29,013 nt of DNA, taken from Syncephalis fuscata (Eukaryota > Zoopagomycota > Zoopagomycetes > Zoopagales > Piptocephalidaceae). Shown here piece by piece: positions 20,390-29,013 of the stretch; the first letter of the stretch is position 1, and each line of letters opens with the position of its first letter. Made by a program: the position numbers and the translations under genes. The notes beneath the pieces are model-generated. The model ran no database searches. It saw only the letters and a list, made by a program, of their open reading frames with translations, and was not told where the DNA came from. The stretch is taken from the NCBI GenBank assembly GCA_025786725.1, contig JAHLTZ010000095.1, forward strand, positions 1 through 29,013. The letters are read 5' to 3'.

Positions 20390-23300
20390 AGATCACAACC
20401 ATGCATCCACTATGGATAGAAAACAGAAACAAAAAAGCAGTTTGTCATTCTTAAGTAATTGATAAAGCTGTGCAATAGTTTTATCATTTTATCTAGTATT
20501 TGATCTAATAAAACAACATTTTTAATTAACCTGCTGATTCTGTCATAAAACCGACTACTATTTAATTAATAAATAATTGGCTATAATCCATCAATGGCCC
20601 TGGTTATTTAGGGCATAAACGAGTAACTGGCTGCTTTTTATTAGTAATATAATGCTCTTCGTTTATCATTAAGCTGATTAAATCACATGCAAAAATAAAT
20701 TTAGAAATAGCTGTACCAATTGATTAGTAAACCGTTTATCCTAGACACATCTATACTAAAACAAACAAATAACTAGAGTTGCACCACACCTGGAGATTGA
20801 CTGCTGATGATGCATCCTAGAAACTGGCTTGTACTCTGTAGCCTTACTAGTGTTTTTGCTCGCCTAAATGTTTGCAAATTACATGTATTGGCAACAGCCT
20901 AATTGTTTTATTATTGCCAATGATGTCACTCTTCTACAAACTAATATAGAAATCATTAAGCTAAGTCACCTTGAAGATGTTTATATTTGTGACCTGTCGT
21001 TCGAATTGAATCAAGCTATGTATTATTAAATGAATAAAAAAATTAAATGATGCTATTTAGTACAAAAACGGAATAACATTATAGCCAGCTTGCTATCGCT
21101 GAGTAGTTTTTAGATGATTAGAAATGAAGGAAGCTATCGGGACGGAGCATGTTTATTCGCTTGTTTGTTCCCACGAAGCTGTGGAGCCTCTACTTGGATA
21201 AGGCATACAGATAAACACAAAGTGAATCATTGCAATGTACAAAACGATATCCCAGTGTGAGAATATCCCAACTATTATTATCACAAGAAAGATAGAAAAA
21301 AACTGATGGAAACATTACTTTAATTGTTCTAACTAAGCAGAACACGTTTATCTAGAATTGAATGTTCCTGCCATGCGCAGTTCTATTGTTAGCCGGAAAT
21401 TCCCATTTATTCACAATTGTCTCTTTTTGGTTTGCCAGTCCATCCGTATATCACCCATTCGGTTACACATGCCTACTTTGACACGCGGAACGATAAATAC
21501 CGAATCAGACCAGCAATGCCAATCCTACATCTATGACTCTCGTATAAATAAGACTGACGAGTGACTTTTAATACCACTGTCTTATTTACCAGCATTTTTA
21601 TGATTATTTGATTATTTCACTCGGCATTGCCGATAATACTATTGGACGAATAGATCCATCTTATGAGCAACAACAACAAGGTAAGCTGGTGCACACACAT
21701 ACATACCTCAAGTGGGTGAATCATGTGAGAGAGTGATCGAAGGATGCGCTTCTCATTGGTGTCAGTATTGGCCGAAAAGTCTGACTCGTTTGCCTATGGG
21801 TGAAACTTTGGTTTCCAGTTTAACGATATCGCTCGCTCTCTCAGTGCATTTGTAATGATTTTGTATATTATGTGCTGATAAATCCATTGTTTAGCAGCTC
21901 ACTACTTTTTTCTTGTTCTTTGTATTTTCTCTTGTGCAGTAAAGTTCCAAGAATAATATTGCAATAGCCATTGTAGTCTACGTATTGTTCTATTATAGTC
22001 TTGTTACAGAGAAATTCCAGGCAAGTAACTTTGGTGATGGCGGTAATGATAGCATCTTTATTGCTTGCTCCTATTACTACTCCTTTGTTTACGCATAAAT
22101 GTATATAATTGTTGTAAAATGTACCATGCGTTTCGACATGATTATGGATGCGTGTATGGGTGATCTCATTGATTTAATGAGTTTTCCTTCTTAGCTCAAC
22201 TGATTATGTATTGCAGCGCATTACAATGATGCAATTGCACATTCTACTCATGATCGGCTCTGTTCTAGATTTTACACCATTTCTGAAATGTGTTGATCTT
22301 TATTGGACCTGCTTCTAAGTTTCATGCAATGCATCATCTATGGTGTGCACGTAGTTTTGGTCTTTTCTTATACGAACTGATTTGTTGAAGCTTGCATATG
22401 AGAGATACATACAGCTCGATACAATCCACTTTGCCGATCCCATCTGATTTGCGTGAATTTATTAACAAAGTGGACATGCTTGTGGATTTGTTGATCTACC
22501 CTATTTTATTTGATCAGTACAACACATTAAGACTAGCAAACTGGGCTCGTCTCATGTTGGCGCATCACTGATGTTCCTAGTTCCCGGTTGCAGCTATTTA
22601 TTAATATATTAATTAAATGCGTATGTGTTTGAGTCAATGAGTACTTGTTTCTAAATTTTGCGTTAGTGACCGTGCTGTCCTTGTCTACCATATTGCTTCT
22701 CGACACGGTCATTACCGTTGCTAGCTTTATATCTGCGACTTCATTTGTTCTTCGCCATAATTGACTACTTTTACACATACTCATTTACCGTGCTATTCAA
22801 ACCGCTTCTTGCTAGTTTTTTACTTTTACTTTTTTGTCTTGATTTGGCTATATGATATAGTGCATAGCCATTCAGGTTTTTTTGTTCAGAATTCTATTTT
22901 ACACACCTGTACAGCAGTAAGTAATACCATTTCCCCTATTTTTTTAGCAATCTCTATATTCTTTTATTTTATATGTAATAATGTCTATTCGTATCACAAA
23001 TGATATATAGCCTCCTTTTTATTATAGCAGCATGTCGTTAACCAAACTCGAGCTTTCCAAGTACCCAGCTTTCCCCCAGTTATCGTTTTTATTACTGCTG
23101 CATTCTCCTGCTTTTCGGTAATACCATAATCGGATATACATGCATCATTGCCAAAGAGAACACAGTGCACATTAGTTTCACCTTTCTGGTGTCTCTTAGC
23201 CGACACATCTTACACAGAGATCTTTACAGTGATGCACAGACTTTCTTTGCGGACAATGTGTCAGCCACCTCTATGTGTCTAAAAAGTGTAGACAAGAGAA

Positions 23301-24811
23301 AGAGAAAAAGTGAGAGAGTACAACAAGAACATGTGCTATAGCCATTGTTATTACGGTTTTCATATTACTATGCCATCGGCTTTTCTATTGATGGTGCTGC
23401 AGACTTTCTAGACTGTACTGCTGGCTCCTCGTTCCCCTTCCCCCTCTTCCTATATGTGTGTGTACTTGACATGAATACTCAATGATATTGGCTAAATCAT
23501 GGTGCGATGTTAAATACGCTTTCTACCGTGCTAATAGCCGGCGTTTATCATATTCCCTAAAACACATTTGTATTTGACAGCCAATCCTTTTTTGTTTATT
23601 ATTATTATCAGTATCAGTATCATCAACACTGTCATTCTTTCTATTGCCCATTTACTAAAGGTACATTACTGCCATGCGTGACGTTGATTATACAAAATGG
23701 ATACTTGCCGTAATCATCATTGTTTTGGCATTTCTATTTTTATTTGCGAATGTTATTATGGCAACATAATTTAAATGTTCAAGGCGTTCGTTACACATTA
23801 GACCATAGTTATTGCCATGATCACCTTTAAACTGAGTTTATTCCCCTTGCTACGTGCCCAGTTGTAAATTAGTGTTGGTAGCGTGACAATCCTCCTTTCC
23901 TATTCCCCAGCGTGTTTTACCTTTTGACATCGTGTAACAAATGATGATGATGATGATGTTTAGCCGTTGGTCATCATTATGACGACTATTTAATTAGCTA
24001 CCACACTAGCAATGGTTGAATCATAATAGACGTTTGTTTTTAATCGATTGTTTAACATGCAAGTATTATACTTAGTATTTCCATTCACTCCACGTCGTTT
24101 GCACTTTTTCAGCCCCGATTTTCTGGCATTTTGATTTCTACGGTGTTTGTATATTCTTCCAAGCTGTGTGTATACAGGATCTGTTTCTCCTTGGATCGAT
24201 CTCCTTTTGCTTGTTGGAACACATACACACATACACACTACATATGTTCCTATATGCACATAATTGTAAACGCGCGTATACTACTATTCTATCCTCTTAT
24301 TTTCTTCGTTCTATTTCTTTATCTCTATTTCAGTTTTGCTCTTGCGTTCTCCCCTTTAGGCTACATTGACGCTTGTGCGTTGTCTCCTTCACACACTTGG
24401 CTAATCCAACACAGTTTGTTGTGTCTCCCTATTATTCCCCTTTCCTTTTTGGCCAATTGCGACTGTAACACCGTCTGTATATCAATTAATAATTGCCGTA
24501 CAGTGATTTGATAACCATCATCTCATTTAGTATTAGCGTAAACGTTAAGGTTGCTCAGCTAGCAAACCGAGCCTTTATTGATATTTATTACTTGTGTACT
24601 CGACTTTAATATATTTTCGTAAACGTTTTACCTGTATTTACCTTAGTTTATGTTACTCATCGTCTTTTCTGCCAATCATTTTTTCAATTTCTAATTTACT
24701 AACCTTAAACCTTAATTATTATTACTATTTTATTTGTAGACAGCTTATCAATAAGCACACTTTAAGCTGTACAGCTGCTTTTGGCTACTTAACTACACCA
24801 ATTTGTTCAAC
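20390..24811. other. 4.4-kb gene-poor region, pyrimidine-rich on the plus strand in its right half
   Basis: No gene with family resemblance was found on either strand. From about 22560 to 24800 the plus strand is conspicuously rich in T and C, with runs such as TTTCTTCG and CTCTATTTC, scattered CACA microsatellites (about 24222-24240) and a GATGATGAT run (about 23943-23958). Open frames in this part are long-ish only because of the skew. The region ends at the cyclin start, and an AG after a T-rich tract near 24740 could close a 5'-UTR intron. A long leader or promoter for the cyclin, or a noncoding transcript, is the most likely content. Confidence 0.45.
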
Positions 24812-26273
24812 ATGGTACCTGGATCAAGCGCTAAAGCATCTATGGGTCACGAAGGCAACACCTTTAATCTGCCTAATCCCATGATTGATTCGACAATGTT
24901 GAGAGAGGTGTGTTTTGCAGATATTTCCGATAATCTTATTAGTAAGTTGCTATTACTATATGGGCCAAATCGCAACATGTATTAACCAATATATTTTACC
25001 TTTAGGACTGGTGGCCGAATCTGCTAATCGCGTAGTTCCTGAGATGCTACCCGCTGCTGCTCTTAATTCCTTGTCGTCAGGGTCGCGCAATAGCTCTCAT
25101 CGACTTTCGTCTGCATCCAGCAATAAGCCAATCGACGCTTCTATTGGTGCATTCCGTTCCGAACTTCCCCCTCCACCTTTGGAGGCATTTATTGCATTTG
25201 TCTCGAGATGTTCTAGAGTGCGCACCGGCACACTGATGTGTGTTGTCGTTCTCTTGGATCGTTTGCGATCACGTTTGCCCAAAGAGGCGCGTGGCCAAAC
25301 ATGTACAGCACATCGCCTATTTTTGGCCTCGTTAGTTATCGCCGGCAAGTATATTAGCGACTACTGGCCAAATAACAATCATTGGGATCAGCATCATATT
25401 GGCTTTCCAGCATCGGAGATTTCATTAATGGAACGTCAAATGCTACGCTTACTCGATTTCTCACTGGCCGTTGATGAATCGCATTTATTTTCAGTAGCTA
25501 TACGAATGCTACCGCCAACTCACGCTATTCATCGCACCATGTTGGCCACCACATTGTCTCAGCATTCATACGCACGAAGGGCATCATCGACGTCCATACC
25601 CGGTGAATCGTCCCAACTGCACGCTGTAAATGCTTGCAACACTATTTCGCCCAATAGCAAAAATAGCGTCAAAAGCCAGGCAATTACCCCCAGCTCTTAT
25701 CCAACCAGTCATCATTTAGCACTGTCATCCAGTCATGGCACAAATAGCGATGATATGTATTATGACACAGGTGAATCTAAAATCACTTCTACTGATAACA
25801 CACGAGAGAATGTACCATTAAAGTTTAACTCACGTGTTCAGCCAACAGAAACGATTTCAGACTATAAATCGCAGCAGCAGCAGCAGCAACAACAACAGCA
25901 ACATTCGTTTCACACCGGCAATAACACACAGCAATCCTTTCAGTGGCCTTCCAACAATTCATTTCCCAACCATTTACATTCCGAACAGCAACAAAAACAA
26001 AAGCCACACCAGTATCAACACCAACAATCCATCTATTCAGAATCAGCTTACCAGTCGTCAAACGGGAGAGCTATCAACAACACGACCAACCACCTCCCGG
26101 TGGTCCCGTTCCCGACTGGGACGGGCTTATCATCACGTGGCGTCAAAGATAGCCTCGCTGAAGGAAGCAATAACAACATTTCAAAGGTGACCGTTGTCAA
26201 TCCAGCAGATCATATAGGCCGTTTACTTCGCAGATCCAATACACGAGGTCTTAGTGCTGTCGCTGGACTGTAG
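24812..26273 (+). CDS. Pho80/Pcl-type cyclin (Pho85 CDK partner) with Gln-rich tail
   Basis: Regulatory subunit for a Pho85-class cyclin-dependent kinase, linking nutrient or cell-cycle signals to phosphorylation. Exons 24812-24941 and 25006-26273, with a 64-bp intron (24942-25005, GTAAGT..TTTAG), give 465 unbroken residues. The cyclin box covers residues about 100-200. It contains PPPPLEAFIAFVSRCSRVRT, the helix VVVLLDRLRSRLP, then CTAHRLFLASLVIAGKYISD and FPASEISLMERQMLRLLDFS, which together match the Pcl1/Pcl2/Pho80 group rather than mitotic cyclins. The N-terminus and the long C-terminus are low complexity, including ten consecutive Gln at 25872-25901 and further Ser/Asn/His/Gln-rich sequence, and probably disordered. 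No frame breaks. Start ATG 24812 is the first in-frame Met; a non-ATG codon lies three codons upstream. Exact Pcl subtype not determined. Confidence 0.88.
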
Positions 26274-26738
26274 CTGCTATTGGATGTTCGTTTGTTTGAT
26301 TGATTGATTGATTAACTTGTAGATAATGGTCTCTGGCAACTACATTTGTTTATTTTGGGTCAAGTTCATACATTAGCACGGTTGCTTTTTCTGTATTTTT
26401 AATATATTCCCTATGATTTTATTCAATTAAAAGCATTTACAAATCATTTACTTTACTCAATATAAATAATATAACATACGGCAAAAAAAATTATTTAATA
26501 ACTGTCGCATTGGTGGAGTATATGGGAGTTAGATAGAGCAAATGTAACAATTAAGCCATAAACACTTAAATACCACGAACTTGATATTATTAGTAAACAA
26601 TGAATAATAGAATAAATAAAATCTGAAAGTGGAATTGTAAACAATTATATTAAGTATTCGGACTCCGTTTTATGATGCCATTGGGTCCAAGTCCGACATT
26701 ACAATAACTATAAATTTTAATAACTGTAAAGTAATGCT
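26274..26738. other. 3' flank of the cyclin gene
   Basis: AT-rich spacer between the cyclin stop and the inner edge of the right repeat arm. A short TTGATTGATTGATT microsatellite lies at about 26298-26312 and AATAAA-like signals near 26610-26620. No gene recognised. Confidence 0.5.
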
Positions 26739-28559
26739 GTACATAGATGCAACAGCAACAAATATGGAATGACATGGAATTGTGATCATATGGCTTCTAT
26801 TGATATTCGATTAATCTCTCTACACATGGCCAACAACAAACCTCAAATATTTCAAAGAAATTAAATAGTATGTTACATTCTTTTATCTAAATTAATTTAT
26901 TGCCAGCATTTTATTAGGAAGCAATCTAACTGTGTTGTGTATAGCAGTGCGACTTCAATTGAAACGAGTTTTACTTTGAGGTCAAAATATGGAAGTCAAA
27001 GTAAAAATGATTTGATCATATAAATATTACATGTTCAATCCTTCCCTAAAGTAGGAAAATGTTGGTTCGCCTAGTTCGAATCTTGTTTTCAGGAAATGCG
27101 TGATGGGATCCTTCCGTAGAAGAAATGGTCGATATTCCAACACGTGAGGAGAGCCACCAACGGTTTCAGTTGTAGATGGCAGGTTCTGCGTTGCGCGCGG
27201 ATAGGTTCGAAATGAACCGTCTATTCTCCTAGGGGTGGCAGACAAATGCTGCAAATGCGCGGTTAGGTCCTACGGACCGTTGTCTCACTTAAGCTAATAA
27301 ATCCAAATCCAAATATTACATGTTCAATCCAATGTTTTGTTTTATTTTAATATATAGCTATACAACTTTTATTAATGGCCAATAAATACAATTGATCTGT
27401 CTTTCTATTAATGTAATAATGTATGACATTGGCTGCTTATTTTGATAAATAATTAAATTAAGCCTTACAATAGTTGGCTTAATTGGCGATCGTGTAAATG
27501 TGAGTATATAAGAGATTACAATATGATTGTAAATATTTATCCGTACAAACAACCAGCATTATAATTATAGCGACAATAATAAGTTATTTAACTACCAAAA
27601 CTCGTTGATTTAGTTCTATTTACATTTCTTTGTTTTCTGTGCGTTATCTCGGTTTAACGTTGCTGCTGTTCTGGCCGCATCAGCAACAGCCAGCGTTTGA
27701 TAAATGCAGTTTAGCTTAGCATAACTATAATGGTTTGCTATAGGTTATAGGTTAAAACAGTAGGCCTTTGGGCTGCCGCTTGTTTTTCCATTGGTTTCAG
27801 CTTTGGCTTGTTATTCTATATTCCATCTTATTTAACTTGTCAAAATCGAGTTTCAGGAAGATAAGCAGCAGTTAGGCCTTGGACGATTATCGGTTTATAT
27901 GTGATCTACAGCCACAATATACTTGAAATTACTGGTAAGTGTCTAGTGCTTTCTGGCGTGTCTAGCTAGTGTCTGCATATGTATTGTGTGTAATCTAGCC
28001 GATGCGATTTGGTTTACAGCCGAAAAACTGCTAAAAATGACTTGTTGGAATGTCCCATTGCTTAAAATGCCACAATGCATCATCCTGCAAATAGTACTTA
28101 TCGTATAGTCAAGTTCAGGTAATTTGGATTAGCCATCATTTGAACGATGATAATTGCACAACATGTGGCATGATATGTTTGGATGTGATACATTTGTGAA
28201 TTCGAAACAATGATTACCCCATGACAATGGGCATAGTGTCGAATGAAATACATGCATGTACCAATCAATACACTTATAATTTAAATATAGCTAACCTATG
28301 TATAACAGTAAAAGCTTGTATAAAAACACCGGTTTGATACATTAAACTTGTTTTTGTATCAGTGTTGTGTGTTATTCTGTATGCATGCAAATACTGAGAA
28401 CCGAATCGGTAGAAATGGCAGCAAAGATATTATTATAATTTTTACAAAACCAAACAATATATTTGTTTTCGCCAATAGTTAGATTGTGCAATAGGAAATA
28501 CAGGCTAATATGCCTATTTTTATTGCATATGTACTAGATTATGAACACTGGTACAGTAC
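26739..28559. repeat. Right arm of long inverted repeat
   Basis: Reverse complement of 1-1820. The inner boundary is sharp: pairing ends at about 26739, beyond which the two sides are unrelated. The outer boundary is at or beyond 28559, because the left arm is cut by the window. The few differences from the left arm are mostly substitutions plus one base indel at about 27055-27059. No gene recognised inside. The distance between inner ends of the arms is about 24.9 kb. Confidence 0.95.
27022..27330 (+). mobile_element. Short retroposon-like insertion with 20-bp target-site duplication (right copy)
   Basis: AAATATTACATGTTCAATCC occurs at 27022-27041 and 27311-27330, flanking a 269-bp block that is the counterpart of 1250-1517. 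In this orientation the block starts TTCCCTAAAG, contains GTTCGAATC at 27074-27082, and ends in AAATCC-type short repeats directly before the second duplication. The one-base length difference to the left copy is an extra A near 27057. Its presence in both arms means insertion preceded the duplication of the arm. Confidence 0.6.
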
Positions 28560-28576
28560 TCGTGCAAATGATTAGC

Positions 28577-28681
28577 AGGTTGAAGCAAAGACCGGGTAGG
28601 TTAAGATCAAGACTGGGCAGGTTGAAGCAAAGACTAGGTAGATTGAAATCAAGACTGAGCAGGTTGAAATTAAGCCTAGAA
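28577..28681 (+). repeat. 21-bp tandem repeat, five units
   Basis: Five consecutive 21-bp units (28577, 28598, 28619, 28640, 28661) with consensus AGGTTGAAGCAAAGACTGGGT. Units 1 and 3 (GCAAAGAC) and units 2 and 4 (TCAAGAC) are more alike, so the deeper period is 42 bp. In one plus-strand frame (28541-28825) each unit reads as a basic heptad RLKxRLG; the opposite strand is also open (28534-28731). A real protein is possible but unsupported: the ATG lies inside the inverted-repeat arm and the remainder has no family signal. Confidence 0.85.
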
Positions 28682-28961
28682 AGCATGCCATCATACCCTG
28701 AATCTATTGGTACACGCATATTGCAAACCATTGCCTGGGTTGCTTTATTGGCTCATAGCACACATCAATGGTGTACCTCATATACTACAGTATACTACAT
28801 CTCAGTAAGCCATAAGTTTAAATAGCCCACAAAATACACACAACCAGCTGCAATATCATCATCACATTCTACTTCTTGCTATACACGCACTACTATACAC
28901 TCTATACCAACCACACTCTATTGCCTGCTCTGTTTGTTTGTCTTAACAAATTAATATCACC
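28682..28961 (+). promoter_or_regulatory. Upstream region of the right-edge secreted-protein gene
   Basis: 280 bp between the tandem repeat and the ATG at 28962. It becomes rich in C/A/T runs (CTATACACTCTATACC-like) shortly before the start, a common look for fungal 5' leaders. The start context CACCATGA is favourable. No specific factor site identified. Confidence 0.3.
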
Positions 28962-29013
28962 ATGAAGCTTTCTATTGCTGTCGTTTGCACCGTCGTTGTG
29001 GCTTTGATAGCCG
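28962..29013 (+). CDS. Secreted protein, N-terminal signal peptide only (cut by window end)
   Basis: Seventeen codons are visible: MKLSIAVVCTVVVALIA, a Lys followed by a hydrophobic core, which is a textbook signal peptide. The start has a good context (CACCATGA) and follows a pyrimidine/C-rich leader. Batrachochytrium genomes contain large families of secreted proteins beginning in much this way, many lineage-specific, but the mature part lies outside the window so the family cannot be told. Confidence 0.6.
   Translation, partial: MKLSIAVVCTVVVALIA

Noticed and set aside
21358-21564. 68-codon plus-strand frame as a gene
   Set aside because: No family resemblance, no clear splice or composition support; left as part of the gene-poor tract.
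23990-24511. Overlapping open frames on both strands in the pyrimidine-rich region
   Set aside because: They are explained by base skew and microsatellites; composition is low-complexity and no family signal is present.
27074-27082. tRNA gene suggested by GTTCGAATC
   Set aside because: No A box at the right distance and the bases flanking the motif do not form a T-arm stem or a cloverleaf.
1-28559. Inverted repeat as a simple assembly hairpin of one sequence
   Set aside because: The arms differ by several substitutions and an indel and have unrelated inner flanks, so two distinct copies are more likely; still worth checking with long reads.

Overview
The window looks like nuclear DNA of a fungus, most likely a chytrid of the Batrachochytrium type. 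The support is short spliceosomal introns (about 46-77 bp, GT..AG), a DASH-complex Hsk3 subunit (a fungal kinetochore protein), a Pho80/Pcl-type cyclin with a glutamine-rich tail, an OPT oligopeptide transporter, AT-rich intergenic DNA and a lineage-type secreted protein beginning at the right edge. Genus-level assignment is inference from style, not proof.

Layout: positions 1-1820 and 26739-28559 are the two arms of a nearly identical long inverted repeat. Each arm carries a 268-269 bp element flanked by a 20-bp direct repeat, probably a retroposed short element. Between the arms lie: HSK3 (minus) head to head with a DNAJC9-like J-protein (plus); a seven-transmembrane protein (minus); an unrecognised conserved protein (minus); a second paralogous seven-transmembrane protein (minus); AHA1, the Hsp90 ATPase activator (minus), head to head with TRS23, a TRAPP core subunit (plus), across a 263-bp promoter that contains a heat-shock element; an OPT transporter (plus); two tandem copies of a degraded-looking coiled-coil gene built of 33-bp repeats (minus); a 4.4-kb gene-poor, partly pyrimidine-rich stretch; and a Pcl-type cyclin (plus). 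Beyond the right arm are a 21-bp tandem repeat and the first 17 codons of a secreted protein.

Functionally the genes are mostly unlinked housekeeping: two co-chaperones (Hsp70 J-protein, Hsp90 activator), vesicle tethering, kinetochore, peptide uptake and Pho85-type cell-cycle or nutrient control. The most unusual biology is an Aha1 that ends in a predicted membrane tail anchor, a 6-nt microexon in the same gene, and the tandem pairs of 7TM and hendecad coiled-coil genes.

Caution on quality: five genes (J-protein, both 7TM genes, AHA1, OPT) are interrupted by single-base frame breaks, nearly all of them explained by one missing base, many in homopolymers, while their splice sites and family motifs remain intact. 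This points to deletion-type assembly errors rather than five independent pseudogenes. Coordinates below span the whole gene and the text gives exon limits and break positions.
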